Position numbers and translations under genes: made by a program
Notes under the pieces: generated by a model
Told to the model about the DNA's origin: nothing
What the model saw: only the letters and a program-made list of their open reading frames with translations
The model's database searches: none
Shown here: in pieces, positions 1-4,460 of the stretch
How the letters are laid out: every line of letters begins with the position of its first letter
Position numbering within the stretch: position 1 is the first letter of the stretch
DNA from: Chloroflexota bacterium
GTDB taxonomy: Bacteria; Chloroflexota; Dormibacteria; Dormibacterales; Dormibacteraceae
Reading direction: 5' to 3'
DNA: 5,698 bases
NCBI GenBank assembly: GCA_005880175.1
Contig: VBJR01000392.1
Location: forward strand, 1 to 5,698

Positions 1-117
1 TCGGCCCTCCAGAACGCGGCGTCGATCGCGGCCATGGTGCTGACCACCGAGGCGGTCGTGACCGACATCCCCGAGAACGGGAGGTCCTCGCCGGGCATCT
101 CGCCCGACATGATGTAG
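1..117 (+). CDS. groEL: GroEL chaperonin, C-terminal end (partial)
   Basis: The frame is open from base 1 and ends at TAG 115-117, giving the last 38 residues of a 60-kDa chaperonin. The segment reads [20 protein letters not shown], the near-invariant equatorial-domain helix found just before the GroEL C-terminus. GroEL forms the tetradecameric ATP-driven folding cage in the cytoplasm. The tail after that helix is short and polar ([13 protein letters not shown]). It lacks the usual Gly-Gly-Met repeats, though it still ends in two methionines. The start and ATPase residues lie upstream of the window. Family identity is very secure from the helix motif. Whether this is the only groEL or a paralogue cannot be told here. 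Confidence 0.93.
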   Translation, partial: SALQNAASIAAMVLTTEAVVTDIPENGRSSPGISPDMM

Positions 118-125
118 ACACACGC

Positions 126-199
126 CCAGCAGGCGTCGTCGGCGTTGTCTGACGCTGGAAGGGACCATCACGGCCCCTCCCGGCGTCGTCGTTCCAGCG
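126..199 (+). terminator. Terminator-like inverted repeats after groEL
   Basis: Two overlapping dyads lie just past the groEL stop. GCGTC (133-137) pairs with GACGC (151-155), extended by CCA/TGG across a bulge. CGCTGGAA (153-160) pairs perfectly with TTCCAGCG (192-199). No T-run follows, as is common in high-G+C genomes. The 10-mer GGCGTCGTCG also occurs twice (132-141 and 182-191). A termination role is inferred from position and pairing only. Confidence 0.35.
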
Positions 200-362
200 G
201 ACCCGTCGCTCCCGGCGCAGTGCCTGCGAAGGTGGCCTCAGCCCGACCGCTGGCCGAGCAGGTGATACCTCACGTCGGCCACCGCGACCGTGGAGCGGCG
301 GAGGGGCGCCGCCTCGAGCCAGCGGGCCCGGTGGCTGTGCAGCCACGGCGCCGTAAGAATTC

Positions 363-514
363 ATCCATTCGAAGGATGGCGTCGGACCTCGCGGACGGTC
401 ACGATGAGAGGGGTTCGCCCTGCACGCCTGCGAGCAACGGCCGGCCGGACCACGACAACCAAGATCAAGGGATCGTCTTGGCCGCCTCCTGACGGGGTCC
501 CGTGGAGTCCTCGA
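363..514 (+). repeat. Leader module copy A, upstream of the response regulator
   Basis: This is the most diverged full-length copy of the shared non-coding module. It contains a shortened dyad (CATTCGAAGGATG, 366-378) within CATCC/GGATG arms. The block GATCAAGGGATCGTCTTGG lies at 463-481. Between GGATGG (ends 379) and GATCA (starts 463) there are 83 nt, against 84 in copy C and 83 in copy D, although the intervening bases are poorly conserved. GATC-AAGG-GATC (463-474) can form a tetraloop hairpin, with CCAA/TTGG able to extend it. A purine run GTGGAG sits before ATG 515. A promoter plus 5' untranslated leader is the simplest reading. Descent from one duplicated ancestor is the alternative to functional constraint. 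Confidence 0.6.
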
Positions 515-967
515 ATGCGGATACGTCGAATCCTGATGGTGGAGGACGACCTCGAAGTCGCCGCCAGGTACCGCGTCGAACTCGAGCTCAATGGGTTCCC
601 AGTTCAGGTTGCGAATACCGGCGCGATGGCCCTCACGCTGGCCATACGGTCGCGATGGAGCCTGGTCCTGGTGGACCACCGGATCGACGGCCTCAGCGGG
701 CTCGAGGTACTGGCGGCGCTGCGCAGCGACGTGAGGAGCGGGGACGCGCCTGTCGTGATGCTCTCCGATCGGCACGACAGGGACCTGCTCATGCGGGCCT
801 TCGGTCTCGGAGCGATCGATTGTCTGATCAAGACGCCTGCCACGCCGGCCCAGATATCACACAGCGTTCCGAGCTGGGTCACCAGTCACCGCGCTCGGCT
901 GGCCAACCTCCCCACGGGCCTGGCGGCGCACGCCGCCGCGGCCGGAGCGAACGGGAACGGGGGATGA
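515..967 (+). CDS. Stand-alone response regulator (receiver domain only)
   Basis: The 150-residue product is a single CheY-like receiver domain with no output domain. Visible hallmarks are the acidic triad ILMVEDD (E10-D12), the phospho-acceptor D54 in LVLVDHRIDG, S84 in VVMLS, and K106 in DCLIK. The last 30 or so residues are an Ala/Gly-rich tail. Such proteins take a phosphoryl group from a histidine kinase and act through protein contacts. No kinase is present here. ATG 515 is chosen because it starts just before the first beta strand and follows the leader's purine run GTGGAG; ATG 536 would cut the first strand. The frame stays open upstream to 290, but that part is leader repeat. Its TGA overlaps the next gene's ATG (ATGA, 964-967), so the two are probably co-translated. 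Confidence 0.88.
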   Translation: MRIRRILMVEDDLEVAARYRVELELNGFPVQVANTGAMALTLAIRSRWSLVLVDHRIDGLSGLEVLAALRSDVRSGDAPVVMLSDRHDRDLLMRAFGLGAIDCLIKTPATPAQISHSVPSWVTSHRARLANLPTGLAAHAAAAGANGNGG

Positions 968-1356
968 GCGACGAGGTCGTCGCCGAACACGGCGACACGG
1001 ACGGCATCGCACAACGTGAGACGGTGGACAGCCCCATTCATCAGGATGCCGAGCCAAGCGCGAAGTCACTTCCCGGTGAGCGACGTACGCGGCTCAGCGG
1101 AGCCTGGACCGCGCTGGTCGTGGGCATCCTTGCCCTGGTCGCGATCCTCGTCTTCATCCTGCAGAACATGCAGAGCGTGGAGTTGTCATTCCTTGGCTTC
1201 CGTGGTCGTCTGCCACTCGCCGTGGCACTGCTGTTCGCGGTGGTCCTCGGGGCGGTAATCGTCGTCGCGTTCGGCGGGGCCCGGATTCGGCAGCTTCGCA
1301 TGGTGGCCCGGCGCGCGCGACGCCGAGAGGCGCATCCCAGCCCGCCAGCCGAATGA
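964..1356 (+). CDS. LapA-domain (DUF1049) inner-membrane protein
   Basis: The 130-residue protein has a charged N-terminal segment of about 45 residues and two membrane segments (about 46-67 and 84-107), ending in an Arg-rich tail RRARRRE. The motif FILQNMQSVELSFLGFRG between the helices is the signature of the LapA/DUF1049 family (FxxQN..v.v.FLG), whose E. coli member works in lipopolysaccharide assembly control. In organisms without LPS the role is unknown. The start overlaps the stop of the receiver gene by ATGA, with a GGGG-rich stretch upstream as ribosome site. This indicates one transcription unit driven from the leader before 515. The N-terminal extension is longer than in minimal LapA proteins. 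Confidence 0.86.
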   Translation: MSDEVVAEHGDTDGIAQRETVDSPIHQDAEPSAKSLPGERRTRLSGAWTALVVGILALVAILVFILQNMQSVELSFLGFRGRLPLAVALLFAVVLGAVIVVAFGGARIRQLRMVARRARRREAHPSPPAE

Positions 1357-1364
1357 TTGGGATG

Positions 1365-1383
1365 GCCGGCGCGGCCAGCCGGC
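1365..1383 (+). terminator. GC-rich hairpin after the LapA gene
   Basis: GCCGGC (1365-1370) can pair with GCCGGC (1378-1383) across a 7-nt loop, 8 nt past the stop codon. An alternative stem, TGGCC/GGCCA, overlaps it. There is no T-tract. The position suits the end of the receiver-LapA unit, but 6-bp GC stems arise easily in such DNA. Confidence 0.3.
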
Positions 1384-1427
1384 AGCGGCCGAGCACAGGC
1401 GGCTGAGACCGAGCCGGGGCCGGGAAT

Positions 1428-1488
1428 CATTCGTTCGACGGATGGTGCCGGCGTCGCCGGCGGATCAAGCTTTCATCGGGCCCCTGGC
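1428..1488 (+). repeat. Leader module copy B, truncated
   Basis: The copy begins with the full dyad CATTCGTTCGACGGATG (1428-1444). It keeps left-half similarity to copies C and D (TGGTG, a GATCAAGCTT-like stretch, GCCCCTGGC), then stops matching at about 1488. The second block GATCAnGGGATCGTCTTGG and the SD-like run are missing. The next base opens an ATG reading frame (1489). The copy shows that the left half can exist without the right half, either by deletion or as a separate unit. Confidence 0.55.
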
Positions 1489-1750
1489 ATGCCAACCGCC
1501 GCATGGATCGTGATCACGATCACCGCGTTGATCGTGATCGGCCTGGGACCTGCGTCGCCAATCGGCCGTGGGCGAACCGTGAGCCCGCGGAGCCGGCTCG
1601 GTGCCGAGGCTGCGGATCCATCGCTACCGTTCTCTGTTCGAGTCGCTGCTGGCACGGGAGGTCACGGCGCCCGCCGACGGCGCGGCCGCGGAGGTGACGA
1701 CGAGCAAGACGACTCGATCACCGGCGGACGAGAAGTGGGGCTCTGCTCGA
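1489..1750 (+). pseudogene. Possible decayed small membrane-protein gene with a frameshift
   Basis: ATG 1489 opens a frame coding MPTAAWIVITITALIVIGL, a convincing single membrane helix. It continues through RGRTVSPRSRLGAE to about 1610. From about 1600 the GC-rich third positions move to the next frame (GTG 1601, reading YRSLFESLLAREV, then an Ala/Thr/Lys-rich stretch). That frame runs into the GlsB gene without its own stop. The first frame in fact ends at TGA 1756-1758, overlapping ATG 1755, so an intact 89-residue product is formally possible. Its second half has poor third-position bias and looks non-coding. No good ribosome site precedes 1489. I read it as a frameshifted remnant of a small membrane protein. 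Two overlapping fragments is the alternative. Confidence 0.38.
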
Positions 1751-1754
1751 GATC

Positions 1755-2183
1755 ATGACGCCGGAGCAGCTTCCGCTGGCGGCCATCGTCGGCCTCGTGG
1801 CCGCCTTTTTGGCCAGCCGCCTCGTCACCGAGCATGGCTACGGCGTCGTCGGCGACATCGTGGTCGGTGTCAGCGGTGCGATGATCGGCGGCTCCGTCCT
1901 GCGCGCGTTCATCACAGGTGGCGTGCTGGCTCCTCTCGGGATCGCGGGCGGTTCACCGGTCGCCCAGATCATCGTCCCTCTGATCGGCGCCGTCGTACCG
2001 CTGGCCGTTCTCCGCGTGGTTCGGACAGCGGCATGGGCGGGCGCCGCCGAGCGGGCTGCCGGTGGCGACACAGAACCCGGTGGCGGTCAGGGAACCGGCG
2101 CCATGGCGCCTGGTACCGGCGAATCGTCACACGCAGCGATCTCGGTCTTTGAAGACCGAGGGACAGAGCACAAGCGTCGGTGA
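1755..2183 (+). CDS. GlsB/YeaQ/YmgE-family membrane protein with long C-terminal tail
   Basis: Residues 8-90 match the GlsB/YeaQ/YmgE (transglycosylase-associated) family. They show a first helix AIVGLVAAFLASRLV, the glycine-rich turn HGYGVVGDIVVGV, a Gly-zipper second helix GAMIGGSVL, and a third helix IIVPLIGAVVPLAVLRVV. These are small integral membrane proteins linked to general stress. Their molecular activity is not established. The product is 142 residues where the family is usually 80-90. The extra 50 are polar, Gly-rich and end in EHKRR. The gene is paralogous to 3199-3471, with a longer loop between helices 2 and 3. The ribosome site is weak (AGTGGGG, about 14 nt upstream). A 9-bp inverted repeat (2141-2160) lies within the last codons, suggesting the tail may be a recent extension past an old terminator. 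Confidence 0.84.
   Translation: MTPEQLPLAAIVGLVAAFLASRLVTEHGYGVVGDIVVGVSGAMIGGSVLRAFITGGVLAPLGIAGGSPVAQIIVPLIGAVVPLAVLRVVRTAAWAGAAERAAGGDTEPGGGQGTGAMAPGTGESSHAAISVFEDRGTEHKRR
2141..2160 (+). other. Near-perfect inverted repeat inside the 3' end of the first GlsB gene
   Basis: CTCGGTCTT (2141-2149) and AAGACCGAG (2152-2160) are exact reverse complements with only TG between them. In RNA the tip would open to a loop of about 4-6 nt. The hairpin ends 23 nt before the stop codon's last base. It could act as a terminator or 3'-end stabiliser, or be a regulator's dyad site. The function is not shown by sequence. Confidence 0.45.
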
Positions 2184-2234
2184 TCGGATAGACCTGCGGG
2201 TCGAGCCTGCGCGCCATCTGGACGCTTCCGTTGA

Positions 2235-2420
2235 CCCGCAACGAACGGTTGGCGAAAGGTCATTCGTTTGACGGATGGTGCGGGCATCGTGGATGGGTCA
2301 AGCTTGCACTGGACCCCTGGCTCAGTCCTCGTCCGTAGGGCCGCAGGGGCCACCCCGGCCGAGATCACGGGATCGTCTTGGCCGCCTGCCACCGGGTCCC
2401 ACCGGGGGAGCGCTCGAAGG
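2235..2420 (+). repeat. Leader module copy C, upstream of a truncated receiver gene
   Basis: This full-length copy of about 186 nt is roughly four-fifths identical to copy D in inverted orientation at 4306-4122. It has CCCGCA at the left end and an imperfect upstream arm CGAACGGTTG (2242-2251; 7 of 10 positions complementary to CATTCGTTTG). The dyad CATTCGTTTGACGGATG follows at 2261-2277. A 21-nt block identical to copy D spans 2303-2323, and GATCACGGGATCGTCTTGG spans 2363-2381. The SD-like GGGGGAG lies 10 nt before GTG 2421. A 1-nt indel relative to copy D at about 2324-2340 breaks any shared reading frame, arguing that the module is not translated. Confidence 0.72.
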
Positions 2421-2567
2421 GTGGCATCGACACTGGCGGCACGATCTGTCGCAACCTCGCGATCGCAGCCTGCGGACACGATCCTTCTGGTCGAGGACGG
2501 CCACGACATCGCCGGGATGTACCGCTTCAGGCTCCAGTACGACGGCTATCGCGTACACGTCGCATGA
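2421..2567 (+). pseudogene. Truncated response-regulator receiver domain
   Basis: GTG 2421 aligns exactly with the ATG following copy D: both lie 9 nt after GGGGGAGC. It opens a 48-residue frame. After about 19 Ser/Ala/Arg-rich residues comes a clear receiver N-terminus, TILLVEDGHDIAGMYRFRLQYDGYRVHVA, then TGA. It has the first strand, acidic ED pair and first helix, but not the phospho-acceptor Asp, the Thr/Ser or the Lys, so it cannot work as a phospho-receiver. Just past the stop another frame reads GEMAVAL, a plausible continuation after a frameshift. Nothing receiver-like follows, so a deletion is likely as well. It is related in type to the intact receiver at 515-967. A short regulatory peptide is a less likely alternative. 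Confidence 0.65.
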
Positions 2568-2715
2568 CCGGAGAGATGGCCGTCGCGCTGGGTGGATGGC
2601 GGCGCCGGCTGCCTGCGACACCGGCAGCGCCACGGAGTACGAGCGAGCGAACGCGGTGTCCGCGCCCGAGCGCGCCGTGTCATCCGGAGTTCGAACTCGC
2701 CCTGAGTCCTGAAAG

Positions 2716-2729
2716 AGGAGGACGCGTCG
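2716..2729 (+). promoter_or_regulatory. Strong ribosome binding site of the YggT gene
   Basis: AGGAGG at 2716-2721 lies 8 nt before ATG 2730. This is the best Shine-Dalgarno match in the window and fixes the start of the YggT-family gene. Confidence 0.8.
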
Positions 2730-3182
2730 ATGTCTGTAGAGGATTCCCGGTACCGGTCCGAGACTGCGGACGAGGTCGTCCAGTCACATGAGGTCGTGTA
2801 CGGATCGGCGCGTCCCGGCGCGGAGCCCGCTCACGCCGAGCGGAGCGAGAGCCGGGGCGCGTCTCCGCTCGCGACCTGGATCAACGTCATCTACGTCGTC
2901 CTGGCGGTCGTCGACGGGTTGATCGCGATGCGGTTCGTGCTCAAGCTGCTTGCCGCCAATCCCGAGGCCGGGTTCGCGCAGCTCATCTACGGCCTGACGG
3001 CGCCGTTGGTGGCGCCCTTCGCCGGGCTGCTGGGCAACCCGGCGACGAGCAGTGGCAACCAGTTGGAGGTGACCTCGCTCGCCGCCATGGCGGTCTATGC
3101 GCTGGTGGCCTGGCTGCTCACCCGGATCGTCCGGATCGTCCTCAACCGCACCGTGACGCGTTCGCGGCAAGACTTCCGCTAA
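2730..3182 (+). CDS. YggT-family integral membrane protein
   Basis: The 150-residue protein has a polar N-terminal region (1-45), a first membrane segment at about 48-74 and a second at about 112-138. The family signature is in RFVLKLLAANPEAGFAQLIY followed by LTAPLVAPFAGL, typical of YggT-like proteins (single repeat form). Family members are envelope proteins implicated in osmotic tolerance, cell division or organelle partitioning. The biochemical role is unsettled. Here the long Glu/Arg-rich N-terminus is cytoplasmic by the positive-inside rule at the second helix end (RIVRIVLNR). The start is fixed by AGGAGG. The second GlsB gene follows after 16 nt with its own ribosome site, so the pair forms an operon. 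Confidence 0.92.
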   Translation: MSVEDSRYRSETADEVVQSHEVVYGSARPGAEPAHAERSESRGASPLATWINVIYVVLAVVDGLIAMRFVLKLLAANPEAGFAQLIYGLTAPLVAPFAGLLGNPATSSGNQLEVTSLAAMAVYALVAWLLTRIVRIVLNRTVTRSRQDFR

Positions 3183-3198
3183 CACAAGGGAGATTCAC

Positions 3199-3471
3199 AT
3201 GCAACTAGACCCTGGCGGCCTGCTGGTCTGGATCATCGTGGGCCTGGTGGCGGGCTTCCTGGCCAGCCACTTCGTGAAGGGCGGCGGCTACGGGTTGCTC
3301 GGCGACCTCATCGTCGGCCTGCTCGGCGCCGTGATCGGCGGCTTCGTGGTCGGATTCTTCGTCCACACCACCGTCGGCCTGATCGGCAGCATCGTCGTCG
3401 CCTTCATCGGAGCCGTGATCCTGCTCTTCGTCGTGAGACAGGTGAAGGGCGGCGGACTCCGACGCGCCTGA
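3199..3471 (+). CDS. GlsB/YeaQ/YmgE-family stress membrane protein
   Basis: The 90-residue product is a canonical member. Helix 1 is WIIVGLVAGFLASHFV. The turn GGGYGLLGDLIVG is followed by the Gly-zipper helix LLGAVIGGFVVGFFV. Helix 3 is IGSIVVAFIGAVILLFVV, and the end is basic (RQVKGGGLRRA). These proteins sit in the cytoplasmic membrane and are commonly induced by acid, osmotic or stationary-phase stress; the mechanism is unknown. The ribosome site AAGGGAG lies at 3186-3192, 6 nt before ATG. The gene is the distal member of the YggT operon and is closed by the hairpin at 3513-3539. It shares the helix-1/Gly-turn region with the longer paralogue at 1755, so a duplication is likely. Confidence 0.95.
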   Translation: MQLDPGGLLVWIIVGLVAGFLASHFVKGGGYGLLGDLIVGLLGAVIGGFVVGFFVHTTVGLIGSIVVAFIGAVILLFVVRQVKGGGLRRA

Positions 3472-3512
3472 CGTCCAGTCTGCAACGCAACGTAACGGCG
3501 CTGATGCGGGCA

Positions 3513-3539
3513 CGGACCTGGGGCCTCGCCCCGGGTCCG
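3513..3539 (+). terminator. Strong hairpin terminator of the YggT-GlsB operon
   Basis: CGGACCTGGGGC (3513-3524) pairs with GCCCCGGGTCCG (3528-3539) over a CTC triloop. This is a 12-bp stem with one U-G pair. It starts 41 nt after the GlsB stop. No U-tract follows, so it resembles the U-less terminators of high-G+C bacteria. Confidence 0.6.
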
Positions 3540-3590
3540 GCAGCAGGCTGAGCGGGCCAGGATGCCTCGCCATCACGTTCGCGTCCACCA

Positions 3591-3869
3591 GTTCGCCTGC
3601 TTACGCTGCGCAGCTCGCAGGACGCCGAGGATCTGACGGCGGAGGTGTTCAGCTGGCAGGCGATCGGTCGCTACCAGTCGACGGCCGCTCCATTCACCGG
3701 GCTGTACCCGGCCTTCCTGCCGCGGATGGCGGACGGCGTCGGCGCGTCTCGAGCGGCGCCGGACACCAGGGCCGTGCTGCGAACCCTGGACCTGATCCTG
3801 CCAGAGGTCCTCACGGCGCAGCTGCACGCGGAGCTGAAGTCGATCTGGGCCTTCGGCGCCAGGCAAATC
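3591..3869 (+). pseudogene. Decayed ECF sigma-factor region 2 joined to a DUF2267-like remnant
   Basis: An open frame (3552-4040) has no credible start. It reads VRLLTLRSSQDAEDLTAEVF, then IGRYQ and APFTGLYPAF. DAEDLTAEVF, the RY spacing and the APF..LY order match conserved region 2 of ECF sigma factors. Two or so codons appear lost after EVF, and the usual APFxxWLYRIA motif is broken. Regions 2.1 and 4 are absent, so it cannot be an active sigma factor. From about 3711 the same frame reads AFLPRMADGVGASRAAPDTR, AVLRTL, LPEVLTAQLHAELKSIW. This resembles DUF2267 (erVAeraGvsr..A...avLrtLaerLp..ea.dLaaQLPaeL) with a small internal loss. The sigma fragment is fairly secure, the DUF2267 assignment less so. 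The tail converges on the minus-strand gene at 3951. Confidence 0.5.
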
Positions 3870-3950
3870 ACTGTCGGCTGGCCTCTTGCCACCACTGCCT
3901 GCCGCCGGTTGGCTCCTCGGGAACCTGATCCAGGTCCACCAGGAACCGCT

Positions 3951-4121
3951 TCACGCATCCTTGGCAGCGGCGGAGGCCTTCTGCCCTGCGTCGAGCTCTC
4001 GCACAGCGTCTCGGAGGTCGTCTGTGGCCTCCACGGATAGCCAGCGGCCGATGGCGAAGTACCCCACCACGCTGGCCACAGGCACCGCGATCGCGATCAA
4101 CTGCAATACGACAATCGACAT
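3951..4121 (-). CDS. 56-residue single-pass membrane protein, unknown function
   Basis: Read on the minus strand from ATG (4121-4119) to TGA (3953-3951). Residues 3-25 (IVVLQLIAIAVPVASVVGYFA) form one membrane helix. After IGRWLSVEAT comes a charged, probably helical cytoplasmic tail (DDLRDAVRELDAGQKA) ending Ala-rich. I do not recognise a named family. The start is well supported by GGGGGAG 10 nt upstream, exactly as in leader copy C. A longer frame from 4313 would translate the leader repeat and is rejected. The gene is divergent from the LuxR regulator, with leader copy D between, and is the only intact gene besides the 515 receiver that directly follows a copy of the module. Confidence 0.65.
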   Translation of the reverse strand: MSIVVLQLIAIAVPVASVVGYFAIGRWLSVEATDDLRDAVRELDAGQKASAAAKDA

Positions 4122-4306
4122 ATATCGAGTGCTCCCCCTGGTGGGACCAGGTGACGGCCACCAAGACGATCCCATGATCGCGGCCGCGGTGGCCCCTGCG
4201 ACCCTGCGGAGGAGCAGGAGCCAGGGGTCCAGTGCAAGTTTGATCGGCCGAGGCCGCCAGCACCATCCGTCGAACGAATGACCTTCGCCATTCGTTCGGC
4301 TGCGGG
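4122..4306 (-). repeat. Leader module copy D, upstream of the 56-aa membrane protein
   Basis: Minus-strand copy of 185 nt, closely matching copy C. In minus-strand order it has CCCGCA (4306-4301), the upstream arm CGAACGAATG (4298-4289) and the dyad CATTCGTTCGACGGATG (4280-4264). The block shared exactly with C is at 4238-4218. GATCATGGGATCGTCTTGG is at 4179-4161, 83 nt after GGATGG. A small stem CCTGG/CCAGG (4136-4150) abuts the Shine-Dalgarno run, and GGGGGAG precedes ATG 4121. CGATC-ATGG-GATCG can form a tetraloop hairpin. It is the most complete copy and the only one whose two upstream arms form a perfect inverted repeat. Confidence 0.72.
4271..4298. promoter_or_regulatory. Candidate operator: perfect 10-bp inverted repeat, 8-bp spacer
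   Basis: CGAACGAATG (4271-4280) and CATTCGTTCG (4289-4298) are exact reverse complements around ACCTTCGC. The centre-to-centre distance is 18 bp, close to two helical turns, which suits a dimeric HTH protein. It lies between the divergent 56-aa gene and the LuxR regulator gene. The right half overlaps the module dyad. Binding by the neighbouring LuxR protein is inference only. Confidence 0.45.
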
Positions 4307-4359
4307 CGTTCAACGCGTCCAGAGCTTGCCCGCTCGGCCCGGGCCTTCGGAGAGAGGAT

Positions 4360-4384
4360 CGTCACGCGAATCGGGCGAGTGACG
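4360..4384. promoter_or_regulatory. Short dyad upstream of the LuxR regulator gene
   Basis: CGTCAC (4360-4365) and GTGACG (4379-4384) are exact reverse complements, spacer 13. Just downstream lies TATGCT (4391-4396), which fits a high-G+C -10 hexamer (TAnnnT), and TATGC/GCATA (4391-4407) forms another small dyad. No convincing -35 is seen. This may be the regulator's own promoter/operator; support is weak. Confidence 0.25.
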
Positions 4385-4460
4385 CACGAGTATGCTTGTT
4401 AGGCATAAGCTGCATGTGCCCCAGTGACGCGAGACCGCCGGAACAGAATAGCTCGGCCCG

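Noticed and set aside
331..346. GTGGCTG-TG-CAGCCAC inverted repeat upstream of copy A.
   Set aside because: Seven-bp GC-rich arms with a 2-nt centre are common by chance at this composition, and no counterpart precedes the other copies.
1506..1539. 16-nt palindrome GATCGTGATCACGATC plus a repeat of GATCGTGATC.
   Set aside because: It encodes the Ile/Val/Thr run of a membrane helix, and codons atc/gtg/acc alone generate the pattern.
1630..1650. GTTCGAGTC resembling a tRNA T-loop.
   Set aside because: The flanking bases do not form a T-stem, and no acceptor or anticodon arms are found around it.
2268..2423. The leader copies translate to similar peptides (GSSWPP motif) in frame with the downstream starts, suggesting a shared N-terminal domain.
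   Set aside because: A 1-nt indel between copies C and D shifts the upstream part out of frame. The peptides are low-complexity, and good ribosome sites lie at the inner starts. The similarity is at DNA level.
4264..4298. CGAAC and GTTCG half-sites resembling a Gram-positive LexA (SOS) box.
   Set aside because: The LexA box needs CGAAC and GTTCG about 4 nt apart; here they are 18 nt apart, and other copies have no closer pair.
3868..4365. Long minus-strand open frame overlapping the 56-aa gene and leader copy D.
   Set aside because: It translates the non-coding leader and has unlikely composition; the 56-aa frame has the ribosome site and a membrane helix.
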